Source: Owenia fusiformis
Lineage: Eukaryota > Annelida > Polychaeta > Sabellida > Oweniidae
Length of the DNA stretch: 64,000 bases
Direction: 5' to 3'
NCBI GenBank assembly: GCA_903813345.2
Contig: CAIIXF020000005.1
Span: 41,207,394 to 41,271,393 of the forward strand
Shown here: one piece after another, positions 12,501-21,088 of the stretch
Position numbering within the stretch: position 1 is the stretch's first letter
How the letters are laid out: each line of letters starts with the position of its first letter
Translations under genes and position numbers: made by a program
Notes under the pieces: model-generated
What the model was told of the DNA's origin: nothing
Databases searched by the model: none
Seen by the model: the letters and a program-made list of their open reading frames with translations, nothing else

Positions 12501-14625
12501 GGTAGCAAACGCCCCTTCCTTTTTATTGGGTTTTCAACGTTTACTACCATTCCCTGTTCCCGGGCTACCATTTTTTGACTGGGTTTGGTAATCCCCGGGT
12601 AACTGGGGCTAATGCCCTCCCCAGGTTTTGCACTTGTTCCCAAAATATCCGTATGATATCTGAAATATCCCCCGCGCATTGCGCATGCGCCAGAAAATTC
12701 GAAAATCAATATTTGTCGGTCCTCTAGCGTGTAAACACAGCATATCTCCCGTACCGACAATTTATTTGTCGGTCCTCTAGCGTGCCACCACATCAGAGTC
12801 TAGAGTACCGACAGTTACGGTTTTTAAAAATGCCAGGCTAAAATGTTCGACACTTGAAGGAATAAACTGGCCAAGTAACGTGTTTTAACAACTTGGCATG
12901 GAAACAGTTAGAGTCCACGCGAGTCCACGAAAGTAACGTTTTATCGGCAAAGTACTGTGTTTTGAAAATGCCTACCTAAAAAATCATCCATTCTTCGAGG
13001 AGAAAAGTTAGAGTCCACGAAAGTAACGTTTTATCGGCAAAGTACTGTGTTTTGAAAATGCCTACCTAAAAAATCATCCATTCTTCGAGGAGAAAAGTTT
13101 GAGTCCACGCAAGTAACGTTTTATCGGCAGAGTACTGTGTTTTGAAAATGCCTACCTAAAAATCATCCATTCTTCGAGGAGAAAAGTAAAAGTCCAATAA
13201 AGTAACGTTTTTAAGGCAAAGTAACGTGTTTTAAGAATGCCTACATAAAAAATCATACATTCTTTGTGGGGAGAAGTTAAAGTCCGATAAAGTAACGTTT
13301 TATTGGCAAAGTACTGTGTTTTGAAAATGCTTACCTAAAAATCATCCATTCTTCGAGGAGAAAAGTTAGAGACCAATAAAGTAACGTTTTTAAGGCAAAG
13401 TATCGTGTTTTAAGAATGCCTTCATATATTCATTCCGGCTTTTGTGGGGAAAAGTTAAAGTCCAATAAAGTAAGTTTTATTGGCAAAGTACTGTGTTTTG
13501 AAAATGCTTAATATAAAATCATCCATTCTTCGAGGAGAAAAGTTAAAGTCCAATAAAGTAACGTTTTTAAGGCAAAGTAACGTGTTTTAAGAATGCCTAC
13601 ATAAATGCCTACAAAAATCATCCATTCTTCGTAGAGTATGGTTAAGTATCATACATAAATGCCTACATAAAACATCATCTATAGTCATGTTTGACTTTCC
13701 ATAATAACAAAACGAAAAAAACGGTACTTTTAAAATGTCAATATTTTCTGTCCCTATATCTTGACACTGTTGGTTAAATATGCACAGCCAGCACCATCTA
13801 TCTAATATCTAATATAATAGAATGAAGTCTGGTAACTGCACTTTCAGTTTAATATTGAATAATGAAGATTGACAGTGGTCACTGTGTAAATATGTAAAAG
13901 GGAGAAAATTCTAATTTAGGTATATTTATGATCTCTTTTTGCAAAACTGATAGCTGTAGACAATGGATGGAATGATTATTAAGTACCTGAAAATAATAAA
14001 GGACTACAACTAGAATTTCTGAACAGCGGGGGGTGCCTCCTTAAGTGGAGAAGTGTTTCATGATTTCAGTGTACATTTTAAAATGAGTTGTAAACCATAG
14101 ATCTATTTTTTAAATGTTAAGGTTCAAATTACATTCTATTTAAATCATATCACTGTTAAACTATATATCTGCTTTAAATGGGCTTATTAACCTTTTGCGG
14201 ATTATTGATGTAGATGTAGATCTAGATGTGTGATCGCCTATGCAACACAACAACAAGTTGATGCCATAGAACTTGGTTCATCTATAAAAGTAAGTAAGCC
14301 GAAAGATTTGATCATTTGAACATTATTAGAAACCAACTTTTGGACTGTCATGTCGTGAAAGCTAACGTTCCTTTTAGATATCTAAATCTAATTTTAAAAA
14401 TCAAATTTAAAAAAATAAATTTTAATTTAAAAATAAAAATCAGACGGAAGTGATAATAAAAAGTGACTTACTGGGCTCAAAATCCAATGCTGTTTCCTTA
14501 TTCTTCTCATCAACATTCTCTATATGTCTCCTAATGATATCATATTTCTTATTGTCACAATCTATCTCTAATAACGCAGCTTCAAGCTCAAAACTGTCAG
14601 AAATGACAAAATTTTCTTTTTCCAT
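320..14625 (-). CDS. NHLRC2: NHLRC2, NHL repeat-containing protein 2 (eight 5' exons, C-terminus off window)
   Basis: Gene model join(14625..14472, 7072..6477, 5995..5858, 5196..5064, 4552..4459, 3766..3535, 2069..1944, 529..320) on the minus strand. All junctions are GT-AG and all phases agree, giving 561 residues with no stop. The human protein is about 726 residues, so roughly 165 C-terminal residues are missing to the left. An N-terminal helical segment leads to a thioredoxin-like domain with motif [13 protein letters not shown] (CCINC in place of a classical CxxC), then NHL propeller blades with repeated [24 protein letters not shown] and YIADTNNH motifs. The conserved block [13 protein letters not shown] is diagnostic. 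Known for the family: an intracellular protein essential in animals and linked to cytoskeletal and vesicle phenotypes; its enzymatic activity is unproven. Start chosen at 14625, the only Met in frame before exon 2. Introns are rich in transposons. Confidence 0.95.
640..1782 (-). mobile_element. Helitron-like element, family A, copy 1
   Basis: On the minus strand it begins A|TCCCATCGAACGAAG at 1782, followed by a (CCGT)n microsatellite, about seven ~130-bp tandem units each carrying the palindrome GGCGGCCATTTT/AAAATGGCCGCC, and ends with a GC-rich hairpin 11 bases before CTGG|T at 640. The A|TC...CTRR|T termini and 3' hairpin are Helitron hallmarks. No protein coding; non-autonomous. Lies between NHLRC2 exons 7 and 8. 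Confidence 0.75.
1944..2069 (-). CDS. NHLRC2: NHLRC2 exon 7
   Basis: Acceptor TTACAG before AATCTA, donor AAG|GTAAAT. 42 residues: starts [10 protein letters not shown], contains LQHPLAVT and VADSYNHK. Phase 0 at both ends. Confidence 0.92.
2289..3100 (-). mobile_element. Helitron-like element, family B (tandem-repeat core)
   Basis: On the minus strand the 3' end is a hairpin (ACTCC GT GGAGT) 11 bases before CTAG|T at 2289, matching family A in design. The core is about five ~125-130-bp units with paired GGCCGCCATTTT and GGCCATCTTG blocks and the phrase TTTGAGTTATCAAAGATTAC. A short (CCGT)n tract lies near 3070-3095. The 5' end is unclear; a family-type 5' terminus (A|TCCCACCGAACG) sits at 3482 and may belong to the same insertion. 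Confidence 0.6.
3225..3360. repeat. Two diverged ~75-bp direct repeats
   Basis: Two copies of a unit containing CCCATATTAATATT(G/T)AAGTCAT and TTGGTAAG(T/A)TAAAA, at about 3255-3310 and 3325-3370. No coding potential. Confidence 0.5.
3370..3482 (-). mobile_element. 5' end fragment of a Helitron-like element
   Basis: Minus strand reads A|TCCCACCGAACGAAG, then a GGGATATAGG block and (CCGT)n, as at the 5' end of family A. No tandem core or 3' hairpin follows directly, so it is truncated or rearranged. Confidence 0.55.
3535..3766 (-). CDS. NHLRC2: NHLRC2 exon 6
   Basis: Acceptor TTTTAG, donor CCCACT|GTGAGT. Encodes [35 protein letters not shown] and GGERDPT, near-identical to vertebrate NHLRC2. 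Enters in phase 2, exits in phase 0. Confidence 0.95.
3920..4330. mobile_element. hAT-type MITE, 411 bp, 8-bp TSD
   Basis: Inverted termini CCTGGGGGTTTCACTC and GAGTGAACCCCCCAGG. Flanking direct repeats GGTTTTAG at 3912-3919 and 4331-4338 are identical. 8-bp duplications are typical of hAT elements. No transposase. Lies in the intron between NHLRC2 exons 5 and 6. Confidence 0.8.
4459..4552 (-). CDS. NHLRC2: NHLRC2 exon 5
   Basis: A 94-bp exon. Acceptor TATAG before GATCTG, donor GGCAG|GTATGG. Encodes [20 protein letters not shown], matching the human [12 protein letters not shown] segment. Confidence 0.9.
4855..5020. repeat. Single decayed unit of repeat family B
   Basis: Contains CAAAGATTACATTTTAAC, GATGGCCATTTTGAATTG and GATGGGATAATCATG, matching one unit plus the terminal motif of family B. 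Confidence 0.5.
5064..5196 (-). CDS. NHLRC2: NHLRC2 exon 4
   Basis: Acceptor TTCAAG before CTTGGT, donor CACCAG|GTATCA. Encodes [19 protein letters not shown] and [11 protein letters not shown], strongly conserved in the family. Exits in phase 1. Confidence 0.93.
5197..5857. other. NHLRC2 intron 3, nothing recognised
   Basis: AT-rich intron between exons 4 and 3. I see no gene or clear repeat. The same holds for intron 2 (5996-6476). Confidence 0.5.
5858..5995 (-). CDS. NHLRC2: NHLRC2 exon 3
   Basis: Acceptor TTTTCAG, donor AGAAAG|GTATGC. 46 residues including FYSPQGVTW and [13 protein letters not shown], the second NHL blade. Phase 0 at both ends. Confidence 0.94.
6477..7072 (-). CDS. NHLRC2: NHLRC2 exon 2 (thioredoxin-like domain)
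   Basis: Acceptor CTTTCAG before ATTGGGAATGG, donor GTGAAG|GTAAAA. Encodes [49 protein letters not shown] and the first NHL blade ([11 protein letters not shown]). The exon starts upstream of the internal Met at 7010, which is therefore not the start codon. Confidence 0.96.
7690..9640 (+). repeat. 91-bp tandem array with 269-bp higher-order period
   Basis: Units contain CACGAAGAATGGATGATTTT, CATTTTCAAAACAC(A/G)(G/T)TACTTTG and TAAAACGTTACTTTATTGG. Between 8611 and about 9418 three successive units recur as a higher-order block: the GTACTTTGTCAG variant starts at 8611, 8880 and 9149, exactly 269 bp apart. This implies recent amplification by three-unit blocks. Confidence 0.85.
9880..11100. 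repeat. Direct and inverted internal duplications
   Basis: A block around GCCTAACTTTTGTTT and GGTTTGTTTTGTAG (about 9900-9935) recurs inverted at about 10995-11030. A second block, AAAGTTAGGC(C/A)TTGTACA followed by ATATGGTCATTTGATT, occurs in direct orientation at about 10066-10130 and 11014-11080. No coding potential recognised. Confidence 0.6.
11346..11510. repeat. Palindrome cluster ACCGACAATTGTCGGT
   Basis: Perfect 16-bp palindrome at 11353-11368, extended by CTCCAG/CTGGAG to 30 bp with one mismatched pair. It is repeated at 11450-11465, with a near copy at 11402-11417 and a half copy at about 11500. Inverted half-copies recur at 12710-12830. Confidence 0.8.
11555..11622 (+). tRNA. Degenerate tRNA-like sequence (pseudogene or SINE head)
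   Basis: An A-box-like TAGTCTAGTGGTTAGC and a B-box GAGTTCGAATCCCGG with proper spacing, followed by a T-run that could stop RNA polymerase III. The acceptor stem does not pair, so a functional tRNA is unlikely. It sits in the centre of the 6.2-kb inverted-repeat element. Confidence 0.5.
11650..12700. other. Unexplained centre of the 6.2-kb element
   Basis: Short phrases recur, for example TTCTATCTAATGGGT at about 11788 and 12489. An open frame of 110 codons (12173-12505) has no recognisable similarity. I assign no function. Confidence 0.4.
12710..12830. repeat. Inverted partner of the CCGACAATT palindrome cluster
   Basis: TTTGTCGGTCCTCTAGCGTG occurs twice with ACCGACAATTT between, mirroring GCTAGAGAGCCGACAATTT near 11490. 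Confidence 0.65.
12850..13660 (-). repeat. Inverted arm of the 91-bp tandem array
   Basis: About nine units in inverse orientation (ATCATCCATTCTTCGAGGAG, AAAGTAACGTTTTTAAGGC). Several neighbours are nearly identical (about 12957-13130). Forms the right arm of the 6.2-kb element. Confidence 0.8.
14080..14222. repeat. Outer inverted repeat, left arm
   Basis: Inverted match to 18508-18668: AAATGAGTTGTAA, ATATATCTGCTT(T)AAATGGG and TTTTGC(G/A)GATTATTGATGT on both sides with indels. The arms enclose NHLRC2 exon 1. Confidence 0.7.
14472..14625 (-). CDS. NHLRC2: NHLRC2 exon 1
   Basis: Start codon at 14625 ([20 protein letters not shown]), donor GAGCCCA|GTAAGT. 51 codons plus one base; joining to exon 2 gives EPNWEWLNT, aligned with human EGLEWLNT. 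The N-terminus is poorly conserved in the family, so support is the Met, the donor, the phase match and the position. Confidence 0.8.
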
Positions 14626-14929
14626 GTCTTATTTCCGGTTTATTCTAAACCAATCAAATTAATTCCAGACATTCAGTCCTTGACCTACAGGCATGCAAAA
14701 ATCATGTCCTGGATTTAAAAAACACAGATTAATTTAATGATTCCACGGTCATTGTGTCATATGATGCTACCGAAAGTGCAAAGATATCTTCTAAGGGATC
14801 TTAGAATTTGATTGCAGGAAGTAATAACACGACAGCGTCAATTCTTACGTGGATATTTTGGTGTGAAGTTGTGGTATGTTTTTAATTTTTAAAAATTTTC
14901 ACTGAAAAATGAACGCAATATTTCAGTTT

Positions 14930-15140
14930 CCTAGTCATATAAATCTGACCCTTGTATGATGTTATCTGTTGTTATTTTTTCTGATTTGGATATTTATTTT
15001 CTCTTATTTTCTTGCATACGAGCGTCATACACACTTCCCTCATCTATATTGCGGGAAATGCTTTCCTGGCCTGTCTACCCAACCAAATTCACACAAATGA
15101 TAAATTAATTTCTTTGCTTCAACTATAAAGTATTTAATCT
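14930..15140. repeat. Middle and inner inverted-repeat left arms
   Basis: 14930-15000 matches 17955-18035 inverted (CATATAAATCTGACC, TTGGATATTTAT). 15005-15140 matches 16130-16250 inverted (GCTTTCCTGGCCTGTCT). Continuation after the MITE at 15672-15720 matches about 16060-16110. Confidence 0.65.
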
Positions 15141-15143
15141 TAC

Positions 15144-15671
15144 CATGGGCTTTCAACTAGAAGGGTAGGCAACTTCCCATATTTCATACATAAACATTGC
15201 CTTTGGATTTTCAAAATTGGAGAAAGTACACATTCCAATAAAATATTATTTTATACTTTTTATGGGCGATTTAAAGAAATAACTCAAAAATAAAAACATG
15301 ATCATCTCCAAACATGTTGATAATTTAATAAAAAATGGAATTCATCATAATTATGACAATATAGAAAGTGAACATTCTCCCACAAATTATGTTTTTATTG
15401 GAATGTGTTCTTGAATAATTACCCACAATGCAATACTCAAAGAGAACCTCTTATTCTAATTGGCCTTTTTTGTATATTTTTACATGAGATTGAATATATT
15501 TTATGCTTGAATCATATTGAAAACTGATTTTTATTCAAAATAATACTAAAAAATATACATTTATCTAATACTTTTTGAAATATTACCATAAAAGGGAAGC
15601 GTGGCATTGCTCATTTTGAAGGTCTCATGTTATTACACAGAGTTGCATACCCTTCTAATTGAAAGCCCATG
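15144..15671. mobile_element. 528-bp MITE with TSD and visible empty site
   Basis: Perfect 13-bp ends CATGGGCTTTCAA/TTGAAAGCCCATG (inner part one mismatch: TAGAAGGGTA). Duplication ATCTTAC at 15137-15143 and 15672-15678 (8 bp if the terminal C is assigned to the target). The uninterrupted target, AAATCTTACCTTAG, is present in the inverted paralogous arm at about 16088-16101. Short CA(T)GGG ends and 7-8-bp TSD suggest a hAT-like MITE. Confidence 0.85.
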
Positions 15672-16273
15672 ATCTTACCTTAGGCACGTAAAACGCTTGG
15701 TAATTGAAGAAATATAAGCATGCCGCTTGAATTTTAAAATTTTTTCACTTTGCCATACCAAGGTCACTTCCGGGTTTATCTGAGTCTAGATGTAAAACTA
15801 TATCAAACGAAATCAAAAGTATTTGTTACACGAAGACTCAGTTGAAAGGGAAGCAGTGTCATTAAGAACGGAAGTTATTTAGAAAGTTATTGTTTCAAAA
15901 TGAGAAAAGTGAGAAGTATGAGAGAACGGCTTTGGAATTGATCTCTGAGTAATAAATAATTATGATTCCGTTTTGATAGATGTTTTACATTAAGACTACC
16001 GGAAACAACATTTAGCAACATGGCGGGCGATGATGAAAATATAATTCAATTGATTATATTTCGTCAATTATCAAGCGTTTTACATGTCTAAGGTAAGATT
16101 TAACACTTTGATGTTGGAACTAAATAATTACTCGATAATTTGTGTGACTTTGGTTAGTATGGTAATTATGGTTACCCAGACAGGCCAGGAAAGCGTTTAC
16201 CGCAATTTGTTCCATATAATATCTACGACCGTGTATGCAAAGAAAATGATAAAAAATACGAAGTGTCTGGAGT

Positions 16274-16372
16274 ACCTTAAAATTTAAGGCTCTTTAGCCA
16301 AAATGCTAAAGAGCCTTAAAATTTAAGGCTATTTAGCTGTGAACATAGTGTTTTGGCTAGAGAGCCTTTGTG
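16274..16372. repeat. Palindrome cluster AAGGCTCTTTAGC
   Basis: TTAAGGCTCTTTAGC and GCTAAAGAGCCTTAA alternate around AAAATTTAAGG; ends GGCTAGAGAGCC. Same unit as 17799-17940. Confidence 0.75.
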
Positions 16373-16531
16373 TTTATAATCCGTGTTTATATTGTTTTTT
16401 ATTGAAGTTTTCGTCATCTAAACAATAAAACAACACTCTCGAAAGTTTTTCAACCCAGAATGCCACTTAAAAATTTCACACATGTATATCACTATAGAGT
16501 TGCAAAAAAATTGGTCCCATCACGGAAAAAC

Positions 16532-16600
16532 ACTCTGGTATAGTGGTTAGAGTGCTCGCTTTCCACTTCTGCGGCGTGGGTTCGATTCCCCGACGGAGCA
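16532..16600 (+). tRNA. Degenerate tRNA-like sequence
   Basis: A-box TATAGTGGTTAGAGTG, B-box GGGTTCGATTCCCCG, possible anticodon TCC. Five of seven acceptor pairs form (CACTCTG with CGGAGCA), and the anticodon stem pairs badly. More likely a tRNA-derived repeat head or pseudogene than a working tRNA-Gly. TTTTATTTT follows. Confidence 0.5.
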
Positions 16601-17798
16601 CATTTTATTTTGAATAACAAGCCAGAAGTTTGTTCTCTGCCCGGTTCTCTGATGTCCGGAAATTATGTACACAATTTTTTCTAGAATTCTTGGGCTTGCT
16701 CCATCGCTCAATCATCAATGTTTAATGAAATTAATCACTTGTATCGGCTTTGCTATAGTCACGAAAATACAGGGAACCCCATTTTAAGATGGCAAAAAGT
16801 ATGATGAAGACCTGGGGATGAAAAAGGATCTTGTTTCTTCTAGATCAGCACATCTTGACGCAGTTTATCGTGAATGCAGGGACATCACAGAATACACTTC
16901 CAAATCTATTGCCCATTAGACTGTTAGATTTCAATGCTGATTTTAGAATTTTTCACGTGACGAGATATTTTTGCATCTTCCCTGAGACTAACATGAAATA
17001 TGTTAGTCTCAGATCTTCCTCAGAATTTAAGCACATGAGACAGCACAAAGAAAATTTACAGTACAAGAGGTGAACTGTCGAGGAAACAGCGGCTTATGCA
17101 ACACAACAACAACATTTTTATCCTAGCCTCCAATCCATCAAAAAATGTCTATACATCAAGATCTTTACTAAACCATTGTAAACGGACGTTGCGATTTAGC
17201 CTATAGTGGATAAAATGGTAAAAATAACATTTTTTCTGGCTATCACGTGATTGCCTGGTCTTACACCTTCCCTGGTGAACCAGAGACATATATTTTCGAT
17301 ATATGCATGAACATCAAACAAACAAACATTTACTTTTCAAAGTCGATGTTTGAACCTTAAAAAGCCAAATTTAGACTGGGGATTGAAAAGGTTCTTTTAT
17401 TTCTCTCGGTAGACCGGAAGTAAATTTATGAGTCGAGCAAAAAGTGATAATGTTTTTTTATGAAGTGGGGAAGTCAAAACAGTACTAATAGAAGTCATAG
17501 TAAGCATTAGAAGATCATTTAAAACCATTCAAATCGACGGCAAAGTTAGTTGAAATGACTGAAATCTTTGTTATCTTCTTCATCTTCGCGGACCTCAGAG
17601 AAGTCACTTCCGGTTTAGTATCAGTGATTTTATCGATCAAAAAAAATTTCTTTTTGAATTTGTCTGATATCTGCTAATATGGTATGTATATTTGTGCTGA
17701 TTGTTCAATTACATAATAGGTTGGGTATAGAATATGTCAAAGTCGTTTGATCTTGTTCCAGAAGCAATATTTCGTCATTTCTGTCGCCTGGAATTCCT

Positions 17799-17940
17799 TT
17801 AAGGCTCTCTAGCAGAATTGGCTATCAAAATGCTAAAGAGCCTTAAAATTTAAGGCTCTTTAGCCCAAATGCTAAAGAACCTTAAAATTTAAGGCTCTTT
17901 AGCATTTTGGCTAGAGAGCCTTAAATTTTAAGGCTCTCCA
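17799..17940. repeat. Second AAGGCTCTTTAGC palindrome cluster
   Basis: Four to five alternating half-units of TTTAAGGCTCTTTAGC and its inverse, capable of long stem-loops. The motif GGCTAGAGAGCCTTAAATTT here parallels GCTAGAGAGCCGACAATTT of the 11490 region. Confidence 0.8.
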
Positions 17941-18507
17941 GGCGCGGCCTAAAAAATAAATATCCAAATAAGAACTAGGAATATCAAAGAACAGCATACA
18001 ACGGTCGGATTTATATGACTACAGTTTCCAGAACCAAGGTATAAACAATATATGAACTTAGTGTATCTTTAAGTGCAAATAGCGAGCAGTCCAACTGAAT
18101 TTGAATGCACTTATACTATGTCATAATTTACCATCAGATTCACAGTCTTCTTCTTTATCCATTTCGTGATCGTGTACGTCACTTGACACTGTACAGTAGT
18201 GCTGCCCTTTGTCACTAATGGTACAGTATTTCTTCTTCAGTATTTAGTCTTTGTACTAATTATCACTTGATACTTGTCACTTATACTTGTCATTATGAAG
18301 TTTATATGATTTTGGGCAAGTCTACATTCTTCTTTTCAAGTTAAACAACAAAAATTAGAATTAGCCAGCGTACAAGCTGGGTATTGGTTGATTTCTCCAC
18401 GAAGATCCTCTTTTTAGCAATTAATCGTTGTTGCCCTCAAATTGAAGATAATTGACAAAATAGAGGAGAATTTCTGTTTAAAATGGACTCGCCGGACAGT
18501 CTCTCAA

Positions 18508-18668
18508 CTTCTGCATCTACATGGTCCACATCAATAATCTGCAAAAGGCCAATAAGCCCATTTAAGCAGATATATGGTTTAACAATGATAGAATTTGAAT
18601 AGAAAATAATTTATACCTGATCATTTAAAAAATAAATCTACAGTTTCATTACAACTCATTTAAAAAAT
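18508..18668. repeat. Outer inverted repeat, right arm
   Basis: Inverted partner of 14080-14222 (see that entry). 17955-18035 is the partner of 14930-15000. Confidence 0.7.
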
Positions 18669-18803
18669 TTAAGGAAACTCCCTGGTTGGCCCATATACCC
18701 CCTAAGAAGTCCCTTTGTACATGTTGTATAAAAATACCCTGAGACGACTGTCAGGCTACCACGTTGACATTGCCCATCTTTACCAGTAGTGCAGGATTGT
18801 TGC

Positions 18804-19391
18804 TAGGGATGTCACAGGACAAAAAATTTCAGGACTTGACGGGGATTATCCATTTCGGGACGGGACTTTCGGGACAGGACAGAACATAACCGACAAAATA
18901 GTCAATCACAGTAAAAAAACTTACATTTTCCGTCTACTTCTGGTTTTGCTCATGCAGCGCGGATCTTTTGAACATCACAAGGGAACTGTGCATGTTGCGT
19001 AAAACTTGAGATTAATTTTAAGTTGTTATTTTTCTCGCCGATAAAGTTCTTTGTTATTGTTTAAAATAAAATATATTTGAAAGGGAAACACTGTTATCGA
19101 TAAAACTACATGTTCTGTCCTGGATTTTCATTTAATATAATCACTTATAATAATTGCCACTATATGGCATTTACGCATGGACCTAATTGGGCAGAGAAGT
19201 TATAAATACGAAAGAAAATTTAAGTCTAAATAATATTTATCATGCATTTGGGAAGTTTTAGGGTCATATAATAGGAGAAATAGTATATCTTGAACATGGA
19301 CCAGATATTTGGTACACAGGGGTTGTGCCATCCAAACCCGAGACCAAAGTCCAGAGGGACGGGACAATATCAGGAAACCGTGACACCCCTA
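18804..19391. mobile_element. hAT-like non-autonomous element, 588 bp
   Basis: Ends TAGGGATGTCAC and GTGACACCCCTA, followed inward by imperfect CAGGACAAAA-type inverted sequence. Flanks ATTGTTGC (18796-18803) and GTTGTTGC (19392-19399) agree in 7 of 8 bases, the hAT duplication length. No transposase frame. Confidence 0.75.
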
Positions 19392-19399
19392 GTTGTTGC

Positions 19400-20970
19400 T
19401 GTGCCCTTGGGACATTCCATTACAAATTTACCATAGACCTACTCAGCTTTTATTTAGTGTTACCAAAAAGTGGAGTCCAAACCAAAAAAAGTGGGTCCGA
19501 AAAATTAAAGGCCTGAAACTAATTAAAAATGAAAAAATTGGATGTTCCAAACTGCAAACTGCTTAGTTAATGAGTCGTCGTTTCTATTGTTTTGAGCTGC
19601 CAGGCCAGCTCTTAAGCGTGCAGCTTGACGGTTATTTGCTGTGGCATCAATGTGCCCATCTGATCTCGCATGACGAGTTAGACTAGAAAATTGATAGTCT
19701 TTTCACCAATTTGTCGTGAAGATATTCCATTTTCCAGATGTTATGCATATATTACACTTCATGCCTTGATTTTGCTCTGGTCTTCGTAGCTATGGGAAAT
19801 CGTTTTGGTTGGATTTACTTCTTTTTAATGATATTTTACAAAATCTTTTGCAACATTTGAAAACAATTAAATGAATTGTATGTGATTCATGTACTCATAT
19901 CTTGTATCCTAGCCTTTGAATTTGGGCTACCCTCACTTTTAGTCTTGATACACAATATTCATGATTGAAACCTCAAATCATTGAGCCATGGGGTTAAATC
20001 ATTTAACATGAATTTAACCATTGGCTGGACCTAAATGATACTTGTTTACTGTTTAATATATACTTTATAAACTGCACAAAGTTCAAAATCTATATCATGG
20101 AAAATAATGATAGTCAGTAGACATATATTTATGATTAAGTAAAAGTGAAAGAAGTTTAATTTCTATCCAGTTTCATTGAGACAAGAAATGTCTGTGTGTC
20201 AGATATTCTTGTTTTGTAGTTTGTTGGTGTAAAAAAACTAAAATAGAAAAAATGCAATTTTTATCAAGAAACCCTCATTTATTCTATTTATGATCATTAC
20301 ACAAATGGCACAAATGGTGAGGGGATAATATGGTAAACCATGACATCTCATTTCTTCTCAGCCCTGTTTCAGGTAAATCAGAAAGATGCTATGAGTATCA
20401 GAATGGTGCTGGACCATCAATCAGGATATACGAAGGCCAGACATTTCCCTTTAATAATTATTTACTGTCTATGTGTCTTTTTAAGGTCATTGCTGATATC
20501 TTATCTTGAGTTTACATGTGTTTCCTTTTTTAAATCATAAGTACATATCAAAATTTCATTTAAGCTATCTAGTTCTAGCTTATGATAAAAAATTGATGGG
20601 TATATCATTCACATTAACTCTTCGCATTCCCAGTTCTTATTTTAATATATATGTAAATGAAAAATTTAATGTTCCTCCATCCCTTTACCCCTGAAATAAT
20701 GTAAAGTATGTTCCTGTCGCAAAAGTCCATTAAGAAATAAACATGTATTTAATTATCCATGTAATCACCCCAAACATGTTCGGCACCCACTAAAGAGTAA
20801 AGATTTGTCTCGACTCTACCTGTGTTAGCCCCTTCATTATTTTACACATAATTCAAACCTTAATCATTTATGTATCTTTCTTGTTAGAGGGAGAGGCTTA
20901 TTTGCCTTATTAGGAAGTGGGTGCTTGCTATGGTGATTACCATACTAAAAGACTCTGATTTTACTTTCAG
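19400..20970. other. Intergenic region upstream of PRELID1, nothing recognised
   Basis: AT-rich with only short frames. A non-coding first exon of PRELID1 is expected upstream of 20971 because a strong acceptor (TTACTTTCAG) precedes the coding exon; I could not place it. Confidence 0.4.
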
Positions 20971-20996
20971 GCTGTTCCAAGAGAAGAAAATTAGCC

Positions 20997-21088
20997 ATGG
21001 CGAAATATTTTACCACTGTAAATGAGTTTAAATACTCATGGGACCAAGTAGCTGCTGGGTTTTGGCAGAGATACCCCAATCCATACAG
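20997..21088 (+). CDS. PRELID1: PRELID1 coding exon 1
   Basis: ATG in AGCCATGGCG (good Kozak context), donor CATACAG|GTGAGT. Encodes [20 protein letters not shown] and FWQRYPNPY; exits in phase 2. Confidence 0.93.

Larger units (their letters stand above)
7558..13768. mobile_element. 6.2-kb inverted-repeat element in NHLRC2 intron 1
   Basis: The outer ends are inverted copies of about 75 bp (GATATAGGGACA, ATATTGACATTTTAAAAGTA, TTTCGTTTTGTTATTATG). Each arm continues as an array of ~91-bp tandem repeats: 7690-9620 (plus sense) and 12850-13660 (inverted). Arms end inside at matching TTCGAACATTTTAGCCTGG (about 9645) and its inverse (about 12830). The 3.1-kb centre holds palindrome clusters and a degenerate tRNA. 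No transposase recognised. Target duplication not resolved. Confidence 0.7.

Noticed and set aside
12173-12505. 110-codon open frame
   Set aside because: No similarity or codon pattern recognised; within the centre of a repeat element.
7558-13768. A clear target duplication for the 6.2-kb element
   Set aside because: Flanks (TATATATA at left, CTGTTGG at right) do not match; boundary may be off by several bases.
16020-16092. ATGGCGGGCGATGATG start followed by a GTAAGA donor, a possible first exon
   Set aside because: The frame stops (TAA) just before the donor, and the same block exists inverted elsewhere, so it is more likely repeat.
17733-17801. Short frame MSKSFDLVPEAIFRHFC
   Set aside because: Only 22 codons, no family match, lies in repeat-rich DNA next to a palindrome cluster.
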